Assembly: GCF_038502225.1 (NCBI RefSeq)
Contig: NC_091321.1
Coordinates: 36,789,453-36,853,452 of the forward strand
Reading direction: 5' to 3'
Length of the DNA stretch: 64,000 nt
Source: Cherax quadricarinatus
Lineage: Eukaryota > Arthropoda > Malacostraca > Decapoda > Parastacidae
Shown here piece after piece: positions 41,101-55,911 of this stretch; position 1 is the stretch's first letter; each line of letters starts with the position of its first letter. The translations under genes and the position numbers were made by a program. The notes under the pieces were generated by a model. It was not told the DNA's origin, searched no databases, and was given only the letters and a program-made list of their open reading frames with translations.

Positions 41101-41476
41101 CGGCGTTCCATGCAGTATACTTTTGTGGGGGACTGGAGGGTGTTAGGTATTGGTTAAGTAGGGTTGTACAGGGGGTTGGGGGCCGAGGGGTGTCGGTTCT
41201 CCGTGCACTAAGCCTAGATGTGGGAGGGTTCGATGAGAGTGTTATAAGAGCTTTGGATTATATAATAGTGGATTATATATATATATATATCGTGGGTGAT
41301 GAGGGGGAGGGGGGATTGTGAGGTGCGGAGGCGGGTACTAGCGGTAATGGTTTATCGTACGATGTGTCGTAATAGAGAACTGTTTGGGAGGAGGTGGGAG
41401 AAGGATTTTTCGGAAGGGTATAGAATGTTAACGTTAGGGTTTCTCATGAATCTACGACTTGGGCTGAGTGAGTAAG
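38190..41476 (+). pseudogene. Tx1-like LINE ORF2: endonuclease plus reverse transcriptase
   Basis: The endonuclease runs in 38190-38513 and 38428-38890 (VNVNGLCNSVKREWFRMF, VVFLQEHNF, VGGDWNCIIR, WSDHRAVLVEV). The RT block 39468-41321 is open for 617 codons: GMRKGKAPGIDCLPAEF, YRAISLLCADYKLFAKVL, LALDWQGAYDRVERG, RGLRQGCPMSQMLFA, GYVDDTTVLV (catalytic DD intact). A C-terminal zinc motif follows (CGICGEDETAFHAVYFCG). Frame breaks at about 38470, 39447 and 41300; the last lies beside a small TA expansion (DYIYIYIV), after which the true C-terminus runs to 41476. Confidence 0.85.
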
Positions 41477-42554
41477 GGGGGGTGGGTTTGCGGATTACAT
41501 ATGAGAAGGGGGAATTCAGGGGGACACAGCGGGGTCGCCTCCTGGGGAGGGGTGAGAGTGAGGTGTATGTGAGTATAGAAGGTGTAGATGTGTGGCATAC
41601 GTCTATATAGCATGCAAGTGGGCACAGAAAACAAAGGTGATATCAAGTAATTACGTAGTAACGAATGAAGAATTCTGTGTTTGATGTGTCAGGATCGTCA
41701 TGACCTTCTTCATGTATTAAGTATGAATGGTGTCAAAATTATAGGTGTAAGACCTTGAAGAACTTTTGGGTTTCTGTAGAGTGTGAGTTTATAGCCTTTA
41801 TTGGGCATATTTCATGTGCGATAATCGTATCGCAATGAGAGGTTATTTAAATTATGTTGTTTGTGTTTAGTGTTGGGGATTTTAGCGAGTGTACTGTCTT
41901 TATTTTAGCATTATATAATGTGCTCATCCAGTTGCTGCGAGATGGAACGCTAATGACTTCCATAAATTTGTAATGCCTCGTTAAAAATTTGTAATGGGAG
42001 AGTATGGTTTAGTCTCTTACTTTATATAATGTGCTCAGCCGGTGGAAGAGGCTGTATTAATATTTAGTAATATTTATTAATATTTATTTAGTATAAGTGT
42101 GAGGCTTAGGATTTTCCTTTTTTTTTTTTTTTTTTTTTCAATGCTTAAAGAGGGATTGTAGTGAGGCACATATGTATGTTTTTAGGTAATTCTTATTGTA
42201 TAGGGGTTAATTTTGGGAAGTGCATGTATTTTATTTTTTTTTTTACCTGAGATTGTGACGTAGGTCATTCCTCTGATTATCTACTGTGAAGGTTGTGAAC
42301 CTTTGTCATATGTCAGTCATAGTATGTTAACTATACAAATCTGAAAGATTTATATAGTTTATATTTTATATAGTTTATATAGTTATATAGTTTATATTGT
42401 TTATATTATAGTAGTATGTTATATGGAAAAATTTGTGAGTGTATATGGGTAACCTCTTTTATGTCAATGACAATGTGTTGTTAAAACTTGTTAGTGTATG
42501 TTGTGTAGGATTGAGGATCCTACTGTACCCTTTTTATATCTTTTTATTTAATAG

Positions 42555-42567
42555 TAACACTGCACGG
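42555..42567. repeat. Tx1-like LINE target-site duplication, right
   Basis: taacactgcacgg, identical to 36808-36820. The BEL integrase frame continues from here to the right. Confidence 0.85.
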
Positions 42568-44122
42568 AATTCTTCCAAATTAATTCTCTTCCAGTGTAGT
42601 ACTTTACGGAGACACCTCTTCACTGTGCCTATCAGTCTTTTGTACAGCTCCCCCTGCCAAGGGGCTCTAGGAGTAATCAATTTCCAGGTACACCCTCGCT
42701 GGGTTAACATTATTGAACATCGTTACTATTATTTAATTCTATCAAGTGTTGAGCACCTGCTACAAAATTTGTGGCATTATCCGAAATCATCAACCCCGGA
42801 CAGGATCTCCTAGCTGCAAATTTTAGAAACAGCTGTATAAACTGTTCTGCAGACAGTGGCACCATTTCTAAATGAACTGCTCTAGTAGCAGTACAGGTGA
42901 ACAAACAAACATACACTTTCAGTGGAACACCATCTGAAGTACCTGTTAAAATTATTGGACCACTATAGTTTACACCTGTTACATCAAATGGTTTCACTAA
43001 TTGTACATGCTCCTTTGGCAATGGTGGAGGACCTGGGTACATATAGGATTTGGCATCCACACGGCGACATATTACACAAGATTTAATCACCCTTTTTACA
43101 CTTTGCCGTCCCTGTGGAATCCAGAAAATTTCCCTAATACAATTTAAGGTATCTTGTACCCCACCATGCATTACATTTTTATGGGCATTTAGAACAATCA
43201 AATTTGTTAGATGATGAGTTTTGGGCAGTAAGATAGGGTGTTTAGCATAATCACCCAATTCAGCATTTTGTAACCTACCTCTGCACCTAATTACATTGTT
43301 CTCTAAATACAGCCCCAATTTCTCTGTTATAGAACATTTCACAATTTTTCTTTCCATCATCAATTTAATCTCATTTCCATAGATTTCTTCCTGTACCCTC
43401 TTTATCCAATATTCAAGAGGAGGTGAAAACTTATATGAAATATTCATCATGTTTAAAAATTTAAACACTAACTTAGTTACATTGATTAGTTTGGGTAAAG
43501 AAGAATACCTATTTATATCAATGGCTAAGGAAGGACAAACTATTGGAGCGGTGGTCACAGTAATTTCAACAGGAGCAATATATGCCTTTTGCACAGGCCA
43601 ATTAGCTAAATTTAACAACCAACTCGGCCCTTTAAACCAAGATATAGCATTTACAAATTTAGCATAAGGTACACCTCGAGACAAGAAATCAGCTGGATTC
43701 TCCTCACCTGGTATATGATTAAATATTAACGCATGCTGACCCAAACTATTATACTTCTCTTGCATTTGATTAATTTCAGTGACTCTGTTTTGTTCGTACA
43801 CAATTTTACTGTTTCCATTACAAATCCATTGTAAGGATACCTCATTATCAGACCAAATTACAGTGTCGCTAATATTTATCTCCTGCAACTTATTTCTTAT
43901 ATAATTAGCTAATTTGACACCTACATAAATGGCTGTTAATTCCCACTGAGGTAAGGTATGTGATTTAATTGGAGACACTTTAGCCTTAGACATAACAAGA
44001 GAAATAACACTATTACATTGAAGATAAGCAACTGCTCCATATGCCAATTTTGAATCATCACAAAAAATGTGGAGTACATTTTTCCCATTTGGATTGGCCA
44101 CCTGGTGTGGGAACTCCAACAT
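42568..44122 (-). pseudogene. BEL/Pao RNase H and integrase
   Basis: From 44122 the frame is open for 470 codons: RNase H-like region (VLHIFCDDSKLAYGAVAYL, WELTAIYVGVKL, VIWSDNEVSLQWI, IPGEENPADFLSRG), an integrase zinc-binding region (HHLTNLIVLNAHKNVMHGG, CVICRR), then the catalytic core. Where the family has Val-Asp before the Gly-Pro of the first catalytic position, this copy has GVNYSGPI (Asn), so the first catalytic Asp appears lost. The second Asp is in MISDNATNF. A stop follows at about 42710 and the frame continues as APWQGELYKRLIG to the LINE junction. Confidence 0.85.
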
Positions 44123-44223
44123 TGGAATTTTCTCATAATCACCAATTAATTAATCCCACCTGTTAATGAATTCCTCAGGTAGAATTTCATCCCAAGCACA
44201 TTTAAGTTTCCATGCTTCCTATA

Positions 44224-44595
44224 TTAATAATTTTGCTCATGAGGTACCTCTTCTATAAATTTATTAATTAATTGTTCAGCAATTATATCATTATAGGCAG
44301 TTAACAATTCTGGTGTCTTACTCAGTTTGCGGAGCTGAGCCTTTAACTGTCCATATGCCTTTCTGTAATTAGTGGACAATTCTGGATGGTTCAGTCTCCA
44401 TGGAAGTTGCACCCAGTATTGTCCAGACTCAAATTTTGCATCTTTCAGGTATTGCTCCTGAGTAAAGGAATCGTCTGGACTTTCTTCATTTACATTTATT
44501 CCAATGCTGTCTAATTCCCACAATTTATGCACTGGCTCAACACCATCCTCTATGCAAGAACTATACTTGGGTACGATTTCATGAGTAAGACACAC
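44224..44595 (-). pseudogene. BEL/Pao region between protease and RT
   Basis: Reads WELDSIGINVNEESPDDSFT, YWVQLPWRLNHPELSTNY and FIEEVPHEQNY, the conserved segment preceding the BEL/Pao RT. The RT fingers and palm expected next are absent: the sequence passes directly to CAWDEILPEEFINRW and the RNase H region. Confidence 0.75.
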
Positions 44596-44622
44596 AGTTA
44601 TGGTATTCGTAGTTTCCTCCAG

Positions 44623-45067
44623 TCATGTATTATTATTACGAGGAATCCTACCATACATTACATGGCCTCCTGCAGTCTTGAAAAGGGTGACACCACATTT
44701 CTTTACCATACCCTTTACAAAGGAGGCATAATAGACATTACCTATCAAAATATTTATTGGGCCTATAGAATCATCACTTACACCAGACGGTGCTAAATTT
44801 ACGTTATGTGAGAGTCTTTCTGTAGCTTTACTAAACCCTACTGTAGATATTTTCTTTGGAAGTCTATCTACAATTACTGCATTAGCACGTTTTTTCTCAT
44901 TGCCCAACGTGACAGTCACATAAACAGTGTCATACAATTGAGACCTTTTATCCGAGAGAAAACCAGATAATTTTAAAGTTGTGGGATCTCCCATCTGTAC
45001 TTTCATACCATCAAGACATTTACGTTTAATGAAAGTACGCTGGGATCCCTGGTCCAATAATGCATTT
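44623..45067 (-). pseudogene. BEL/Pao protease region (DUF1758-type)
   Basis: Reads NALLDQGSQRTFIKRKCL, then a beta-rich domain (KLSGFLSDKRSQLYDTVYVT, NILIGNVYY). In this family the active site is usually D-S-G or D-T-G; here it is D-Q-G. It is in a different frame from gag, with a stop between them. Confidence 0.7.
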
Positions 45068-45075
45068 ACATTTTT

Positions 45076-46563
45076 TTATTTATGCCTTTTATCATCAATT
45101 TTTACCTGTAACACAGGTAAGGCTACTTCAGCAAAACCATCATTATTAACATTAGCAGCAATTTTTACATTAGCTACTGTTGTGTCAGGATTGTCAACAT
45201 TATCATTATTATCAACATTATCATATAGACCTTTACACAGGACTATATGGTGTCTTCCTTTGTGACATTGATAACAGTTGTTTAATTTGGCATAACAATC
45301 CTTTACATTGTGATTACCTAAACACCTGATACATCTGTCAAGTTCCTCCAATCTTTTAACTTTATCATTCCATGAATTGTATGCATTGCAATTCTTAGAA
45401 AAATGAGTACCCTTGCAGAAAAGACAATCTCTTTTTTCTTTGACTGGTTTCTTATTAACTGGACTACTCTTAGGAGGGTACTTATTCTTCTTACCTTGTG
45501 GAGAATCATTATTTCTGATTCCTGCTACTTGATATGCACCTATGCAACTCTTTTTAGGAAATGAATTTTGATTATTAATATTGGGATCATTTTTCCCTTT
45601 GTGAAACTTGACAGATACCTCAGAGTTATTATATGTTGCATCTTTAAAATGAGTTAGTTGGCTGGTCTGCAACTTAACAATTAATTCTTGTAGACCTAGT
45701 CTTATTTCCTCCAGACCAAAATAAGCTTTGTGATATTTGTTCGAGGGCCATTCAAGTGTTTTATAGCTTAATTTATTCTGTACCATGGCACTCAATAACC
45801 AGTCTGATTCCTTCAGATTATATTTATTACTTAAAGTTTTGAGAGTGCTCTCCATTTTAACTCTAAACTGCTGTAAACCTTTGTAAGTGTGATCTGGAGA
45901 TTTTAAATTAACAATGATCTTCACTAGATCCAACCTACTTTGTTCTATATTACCATAAGTGACCTTCAACAAGTCAACTACTTCCTTGTAAGAGTCATCT
46001 ACATTGGGAAAGGCTTGTATCAGAATGTGAGCATCTCCTCTTACCTGTCCTTTGAGGTAAAATAATTTAGTTACACAGGCTAGGTCACTCCTGTCATGCA
46101 CAGCTGCTTTAAAAGTTGACCAAAACTCCTCCCAATTTTCTCCAGGATTAAATACAGGTAAACATTATTCTGGGAGTTTTGGCAAAAACATCTTATTTGT
46201 TGGAGCAGACTGCTTAACTGTCTGGTTTACACATTTTATTTTATTCAAAGCCTGACTTTTACAAGAATCTTTTCTTCTAATTCATAATACTGATTAATCA
46301 TGAGATCTACTTCAGTCTCAGCTACACAATTTACTAACAAATCTCCTTCATATTTGTTGTAATATAATTTGTATGAATCATATCTATTCCCTAAAGCATC
46401 TAAATACAACTTTAAATCATCAGTATTCACAGTTTCTTGATTCATTAATTCCAAACATTTATTGTATGCTTTTGTTACATGCCTTTTTCTAGCTTGCAGT
46501 GATGCTTTTTCTGCTCTATATTCCATATGTTTGTCTTCTACATTAATTTCCTCATTTTCAGCC
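45076..46563 (-). pseudogene. BEL/Pao gag (DUF1759-type) with three zinc knuckles
   Basis: Starts MAENEEINVEDKHMEYRAEK at 46563 with a helical N-terminus. A frameshift near 46260 and a stop at about 46165 precede the main block (46101-45076): LACVTKLFYLKGQVRGDAHI, LLKVTYGNIEQSRLDLVKII, then knuckles DCLFCKGTHFSKNC, RCIRCLGNHNVKDC and NCYQCHKGRHHIVLC. This arrangement is diagnostic of Pao/BEL gag, which packages genomic RNA in virus-like particles. Confidence 0.85.
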
Positions 46564-46602
46564 ATGATGCAATGTATTAAATTCAACTTAATTAATAACA
46601 CT

Positions 46603-47041
46603 GATTACAACTTACAACGCTGATACAACTTACCTTAGAATAAATCCTAGCTACTTGAGCTTAGTAATTTCACATGCAAGAAAATAATATAAACTTCAAA
46701 TGTACATTAATACAAACCTTTAGCCAGACTCGGCTTATCAAAATTAATATAAAAATTAACATAATCCTTGCCAGAATTTGGCATAGCAAAATTAATATTA
46801 TACACAATATAATCTTTAGCCACACTTGTCTTATCAATTACACATACACTGATATAAATCTTGGCCAGAATTGTCTTATCAAATTAATATTGTAATAATT
46901 ATAATCCATTACACATTAAGTAAATTTGTGAACTTAACATCAACCTCCTTATGTCATTTCACATATAATTATTAAGTAATTAACTAATTAATGACTTCAC
47001 TAATTACCTCCGGTTCAAGAAGGACCAACGAGCAAATTAAA
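46603..47041 (-). other. BEL/Pao 5' leader with candidate primer-binding site
   Basis: AT-rich leader between gag and the 5' LTR. TGGTCCTTCTTGAACCG on the minus strand (47027-47011), about 14 bp inside the LTR, has the form of a BEL-type primer-binding site (TGGTCCTTC...). The leader has three imperfect internal repeats of a ccagaatt..cttatca..aattaatat motif. Confidence 0.5.
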
Positions 47042-47730
47042 TGTGGAAAATTGCATTAATCTGAATGTATCATTATGTACATAACAGTAAATGAACAAAG
47101 ATAATTATTATTTATCAGTTAGACAAGTAGGAATTTGGGACACCTATGCCGCAAAAAATGTCCCCCTTCGATACCTACAACTGTCATATCCACAAGTTGC
47201 TCTGGACCTATTAATTATAAATGAAATATGTATCACCAGGAATTCTGGTAAATATATAAATTTGTGGACTGTACATTAAATTAATAAAGGATTACATATA
47301 TATATACACATATACATAACAGAAGGAAAATATATCTTAATATCACTCACCAATTTGACTGGAGATTAATGTGTCATGCCTACATTTATGAAAAATTTAC
47401 TGGCCAGAATTTAAACATAGATAAGACAGCTTATCTGAGGTGCCTGGAGTTGTCCTCTCCTGTCGCCTGATACTCAAGTTATGCAGGAATGCACCTCCAA
47501 CAATTTCGGCTCCTATTTGAGAGGTGTCAGCCCAATTTTACCTCTAGAGCACGAAAATTCTCCCAAATATTCACTAACAGTTGATACTGTCTCATTCAAA
47601 CATGGGGAATCCCTTCTGCGCAGGCGCCGGGTTTCCCAATTTCGATAACATACACCTTTTAAATACAGTATGGCCATCTATTTACATATAACTACTGTAT
47701 TTCTGGAAAATATGTACAGTATTTTCCACA
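47042..47730 (-). repeat. BEL/Pao 5' LTR
   Basis: 689 bp, TGTGGAAAAT...ATTTTCCACA, highly similar to 33891-34599. It is followed by gtatt (47731-47735), matching 33886-33890. Confidence 0.88.
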
Positions 47731-48221
<491 letters not shown>

Positions 48222-48309
48222 TCAGATAAAAGGAAAAACTTGCTTAAGGGAGAACTCAAAGTTCTCCCTGAAGCTGTTTGAATATTTTCTCCTACCACCC
48301 CCTATATTT

Positions 48310-51247
<2,938 letters not shown>

Positions 51248-51254
51248 CAATAAC

Positions 51255-51560
51255 AACTCTGCTACTAGCTGAGGATTCGAACCCATGTTGTTTTACTTTG
51301 ATCTGAAGACATATGATGGTGTGGGTGCCTCTGAGCTCATTTCATTCTAATCCTGTTTGGTGAACCAACCTCCACAAGCAGTATATATATTACTGTGACC
51401 ACAAACGGGTGGTATTGAATCAATAGCAACACTGCGACTAGTAGAGGATTCGGACCACACAATCATACAAGAATCAAGCACCCAGCAGAGATAGGTGCTT
51501 TACCTTGATCTGAGGACATACGGTGGTGTGGGTGCCTCCGAGCTAAATTCATTCTAATCC
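51255..51560 (-). mobile_element. tRNA-like SINE fragments, two copies
   Basis: Minus-strand copies share tagctcggaggcacccacac (A-box-like; the first copy reads gagctcagaggcac) and end in a B-box region. The first copy has ggttcgaatcctc; the second has ggtccgaatcctc. The tails also match (ctactagtcgcagtg against ctagtagcagagttg). The two copies lie at about 51255-51345 and 51420-51550. Confidence 0.55.
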
Positions 51561-51915
51561 CCATTTTTCATTGGATCTAGGTAAAACACCTAGCTCTGCT
51601 GGGTACTTGATTCTTGTAGGATTGAGCATCATGTAGTTTTCGCTCACCACGAGGAGGGCAAAAACGTTTACCTTGCAAAGTGTGATACCACCTACGACTG
51701 CTTCACCTCAGCTGTCTACAGTACATAAGCCACTTTCTCGCACATATGCTATATTCTTTTCAAGACTAATGGACTGATTACATCGACTCAAGGCTGAGGG
51801 ACTGATTATCTCAAACTCCTCCTGTTCTTCACCGTTCTCCTTTGCATGGACTGATGAAACCACTGTGTGGCGAAACGTTTCCTCAATAAAGCTACCCAAG
51901 TGTTGCACATGTGTC
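51561..51915 (+). mobile_element. Dispersed repeat tail relic (Penelope-like end suspected)
   Basis: Ends with gaaacgtttcctcaataaag and acccaagtgttgcacatgtg, a motif also found near 12460 and 58555. No reading frame survives. The link to Penelope elements is from memory of decapod repeats, not from this sequence. Confidence 0.35.
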
Positions 51916-51967
51916 TAATTAATCAATAATATGTGTAATCTATATCATATTTTTCTCTCCTGCACAG

Positions 51968-52119
51968 AACGTTGTCATTTTGGATTATGGAGGGCCAAGT
52001 ACTGCAGCAGAAGAAATTGCTAATATGGTTCCAGAGAAGAAGAGGCAGCAGGTGCGAGTTCTGGATGTGGCCGCAGGTACTGGCTTGGTGGGTTGCCACC
52101 TTCATAAGAAAGGATTCAC
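51968..52119 (+). CDS. Single exon of a METTL27/WBSCR27-like SAM-dependent methyltransferase
   Basis: A 152-bp segment with a strong acceptor (tttttctctcctgcacag) and donor (AC|GTAAGT). It is open in one frame: NVVILDYGGPSTAAEEIANM, PEKKRQQVRVLDVAAGTGLVG, then CHLHKKGFT. The glycine-rich VLDVAAGTG is motif I of class I methyltransferases; the following LVG.HL.KKGF fits METTL27-like proteins, where the next strand starts the SAM-ribose-binding acidic loop. It enters in phase 0 and leaves in phase 2. There is no start codon, so a simple ATG-based scan in this frame misses it. No partner exon was recognised within the window, where flanks are repeats. It may be part of a long-intron gene or a stranded exon. 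Confidence 0.65.
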
Positions 52120-52274
52120 GTAAGTATTGGGAGTATATTATAATACATTTTCTTCTCAGATTAAATAAACTTTAAGATCACGTGGATATAGTAAGTACAA
52201 AACAGCGCAGTGAGTTTATTTAACCTAGGATAAGTAAATAATACCACAGTGACTAAATTCTGATCAGAAGATGG

Positions 52275-52880
52275 TGTGTGTTTGTGTGAGTGTGTGTGTA
52301 TACACCTAGTTGAGGTTGCAGGGGTCGATTCACAGCTCTTGGTCTCGCCTCTTCACTGATCGCTGCTAGGTCACTCCTACTGCTCCATAAGCTTTATCAT
52401 ATCTCTTCTTAAAGCTATGTATGGATCCTGCCTCCACTACATCACTTCCCAGACTTTTCCACTTCCTGACAACTCTGTGACTGAAGAAATATTTCCTAAC
52501 ATCCCTGTGGTTCATCTGAGTCTTCAACTTCCTATTGTGGCCCCTTGTTGCTGTGTCCCATCTATGGAACATCATGCCTGTATCCACCATGTCAATTCCT
52601 CTCAGTATTAATATGTTGTTATCTTATCCCTCATATCTCTCCTGTCCTTCAGTGACGTCAGGTTGATTTCCCTTAACCTCTCCTCGAAGATCACGCCCCT
52701 TAGCTCCGGAACAAGTCATGTTGAAAACCTTTGCACTTTCTCTAATTTCCTTACATGCTTGGCTAGGTTTGAGTTCCAAACTTGTGCTGTTTACTCCAGT
52801 ATAGGCCTGACAGACACGTTGAACAGGATCCTTAACAGAACATGACTTTTCACGGCGAAGTCAAAACAGATCATTCAATC
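52275..52880 (-). mobile_element. CR1/L2-like LINE, 3' fragment
   Basis: Minus strand 52590-52366 reads MFHRWDTATRGHNRKLKTQM, then RDVRKYFFSHRVVRKWKSLG, the C-terminal region also present in the copy at 55250-55440. The 3' end continues agctgtgaatcgacccctgc and terminates in a degenerate (CA)n at about 52275-52305. It lies head to head with the plus-strand copy starting near 52920. Confidence 0.8.
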
Positions 52881-53332
52881 CCTTCGGTTTCCCTTCACGC
52901 ACGCACGCACGCACACACACAGAACTCGCCATAAAACTGCAGGAGGCCAAGAAAGGAATATGAAGAGAGCAACGGAGCAATGGTGGAAACACTAGATGAG
53001 ATGGTCAGAAGAGTTAACTCGAGCAGAGCAAAGTAACTGGTTATGGGCGATTTCAACCACAGGAAGATTGATTGGGAAAACATGGAGCCACATAGGGGTC
53101 CCGAAAATGGAGAGCCAAGATGATACACGTGATACTGGAAAACCTCGTGCATCAACACGTCAGGGACACTACCAGAGAGAGAGGGGACGATGAACCACCG
53201 CAAGACTGAACCTCGTGTTCACCCCGAGTAGGAAAGGTTTGTTCCCAAGGATAACAGAAATAATGGGAAGACCAGAACGAGCCCTTGGTTTACCCAACGA
53301 TGTACGGAGGCAAAAATTAAGTGCACTAAAGA

Positions 53333-55441
53333 GTGGAAAAAGTACAGAAGGGAAGGACCCGGGAAAATAAAGAGATTAGTCGAAGAGACAGAAACGAGTA
53401 TTCACGGATAAGGAGAGAGGTCCAGCAACAGTTCGAAAATAACATAGCATCGAAAGTCAAGTCAGACCCGAAACTGCTGTATAGCCACATCAGGAGGAAT
53501 ACAACAGTCAATGACCAGGTAATCAGGCTGAGGAAAGAAGGAGGGAAACTCACAAGGAACGACCAATAAGCATGTGAGAAGCTCAACATGAGATTTACCA
53601 ACGATATACCAACAAGTGTTGGATGAAACTCACACAACCGAGGAAGAGGTGAAGAATCTGCTAAGTGACCTTGATACCTCAAAGGTGGTGGGTCCGGACA
53701 TCTCTCAGTAGGTCCTTAGAGAGGGAGCATAGACACTGTGTGTGCAACTAACCACAATTTTCAACACATCCATTGAAACCAGGCAACTACCTGAGGTATG
53801 GATGACAGCAAATGTAGTCCTTATTTTTAAGAAAGGAGACCAGTGTCATGAAGAAGATTATCAGGAGAGTGGTAGAGCACCTGGAGCGGAACAAGATTAT
53901 CAACGACAACCAGCACGGATTCATGGAAGGCAAATCCTGTGTCACAAACCTACTGGAGATTAATGACAAGTTAACAGAAGTAAGACACGAGAGAGAGTGC
54001 CGGGTTGATTGCATTTTCTTGGACTGCAAGAAGGCCTTCGACACAGTTCCTCACAAGAAATTAGTACAGGAGCTAGAGGATCAGGCACGTATAACAGGAA
54101 GGGCACTGCAATGGATCAGAGAATACCTGAGAGAGAGGCAACAGCGAGTCATACTCCGCGAAGAGGCATCACAGTAGGCGCCTGTGACGAGCGGAGTCCC
54201 ACAGGGGTCAGTCCTAGGACCAGTGCTATTTTTGGTATATGTGAATGACATGATGGAAGAAGTGTCCCTGTTTGCAAATGATGTGAAGTTAAAGAGGAGA
54301 ATTAAATCAGATGAGGATCAGGCAGAACTTCAAAGATACCTGGACAGGCTGGATGCATGATCCAGCAACTGGCCCCTCGAATTTAACCCCGCCAAATACA
54401 AAGTCATGAAGATCTGAGAAGGGCAAAGAAGACCACAGATGGAGTATAGGCTAGGAGGCCAAAGACTGCAAACCTCACTCCAGGAGAAAGTTCTTAGGGT
54501 GAGCATATGTGGCATGCAAAGAATACATAACCTTTATTCGGCGCATGTACACACCCTCATTTACAGGCTATCTCCCCCAACCAGTGAACCAAGTTGCTAA
54601 GAGTTGATGATGGGGCCCCGTCGTTCAACTAGTGACCAGGTTCTAGCCAATAAGAAGATGGTTTTGGTAATCGCAAAGGTTATGTGGGTACCACTCTCCT
54701 GTCTGCCCTTGTCATTCCCATTCTAGAGCTGGTTGAAGCACGGTCTGCTATCTGGTGGCTTCTATTTTTGCCTTGCTTACCGTGGAGTGCACTATACTTA
54801 TCACTGTACATAGTGTACATATTGCTGTTCTAAATTGGTGAAGGATAATATAAGTCTAAACTTTTTCTGCTGTGTTTATTTTGCTCCCTTACACCCAGGA
54901 TAACAGGCCATTTGGATTCCTGAGTTGTAATAGCATAATACTGAGCACGTCTCCAGAAGCACATATCAACCAAATAACTGCTGCAGAATATGGGCGCCTG
55001 GAAATCTTAAGAATAGCGATCCGATACCTTACAAGGAATTGTTCAAGAGTCTATACACCAGTTTGGAGCCCACATCTGGTCAAGCACGTCAAGAAATTAG
55101 AGAAAGTACAAAGGTTTACAACAAGACTAGTTCCAGAGCCAAAGGGAATGTCCTACGAAGAAAGGTTAAGAGAAATAGGCCTGACGACACTAGAGGACAG
55201 GAGGGTTAGGGAAGACATGATAACGACATGCAAAATACTGCAAGGAATTGACAAGCTGGACAGAGACAGGATGTTCCAGAGATGGGATACACAAACAAGG
55301 TGTCACAATTCTATGTTGAAGACTCAGATGAGTCAGAGAGATGTTAAGAAGTATTTCTTAAGTCAAAGAGTTGTCATGAAGTGGAATAGTCTGGCAAGTG
55401 ATGTAGTGGAGGCAGGAACCTTACATGGTTTTAAGGTTTGA
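53333..55441 (+). pseudogene. CR1/L2-like LINE RT remnant
   Basis: 53742-53860: STIFNTSIETRQLPEVWM, NVVLIFKKGD. 53848-54177: VEHLERNKIINDNQHGFMEG, FLDCKKAFDTVPHKKLV, then [20 protein letters not shown]. The catalytic box reads SLFANDVKL, so the family's A-D-D has become A-N-D, losing an Asp. After the insert, 54900-55441 reads GFLSCNSIILSTSPEAHINQ, VYTPVWSPHLVKHVKKLEKV, TRLVPEPKGMSYEERL, MSQRDVKKYFLSQRVVMKW. The motif set is characteristic of CR1/L2-group elements. Confidence 0.8.
54507..54895. mobile_element. Possible solo LTR inside the CR1/L2-like LINE
   Basis: About 390 bp beginning tgtggcatgcaaag and ending ttgctcccttaca (TG...CA ends), without coding capacity, splitting two adjoining pieces of the LINE C-terminal frame. 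The right part contains ggataatataagtc and tgtgtttattttgctccc, plausible for a U3/R boundary. A flanking duplication could not be confirmed. Confidence 0.4.
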
Positions 55442-55540
55442 TTAAGCTCATGGAGCATGGAGAGAGAGGACCTTGTAGCTGTCAGTGAAGAGGCAAGACC
55501 AGGAGCTATGACTCGACTCTTACAACCACAAATATGTGAG

Positions 55541-55744
<204 letters not shown>

Positions 55745-55911
55745 AGCGTTTACCATAAAGACAAGTGGTTCACTTCGCCGATAAGCTGAAATCTCAAAAG
55801 ACTGGAGAAAGTGCTACAGTACCACAAAAACAAGACAAGTAACAAATGTAAGAAAATAGATCAACGCAATAATTACACAGACGAATGAATAATTTACAAT
55901 CATTTTTTTAG

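Larger units (their letters stand above)
36821..42554 (+). mobile_element. Tx1/L1-like LINE, full length, inserted in BEL/Pao
   Basis: 5.73 kb with a 13-bp target duplication. It has a short 5' UTR (gggattgtctgcatcgctct), ORF1 (36953-38097), ORF2 (38190-41476, broken) and a 3' UTR of about 1.1 kb with T-runs. Clade call: RT motifs such as YRAISLLCADYKLFAKVL and GYVDDTTVL resemble L1/Tx1-group elements. A second 5' fragment at 29939-30512 confirms the 5' boundary. Confidence 0.85.
33891..47730 (-). mobile_element. BEL/Pao LTR retrotransposon with nested insertions
   Basis: LTRs at both ends, with gtatt duplicated in the satellite. Minus-strand order from the right is 5' LTR, candidate primer-binding site, gag (46563-45076), protease (45057-44623), a linker (44595-44224), then RNase H and integrase (44122-42568), continuing after the Tx1-like LINE (36807-36650) and after further inserts (35137-34650). 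The RT core between 44223 and 44160 is missing. Without the 5.7-kb LINE and the 1.5-kb insert it would be about 6.5 kb. It is non-autonomous and decayed. Confidence 0.88.

Noticed and set aside
51972..52175. 67-codon open frame over the methyltransferase exon
   Set aside because: Wrong frame: the spliced frame beginning at 51968 contains the recognisable SAM-binding motif.
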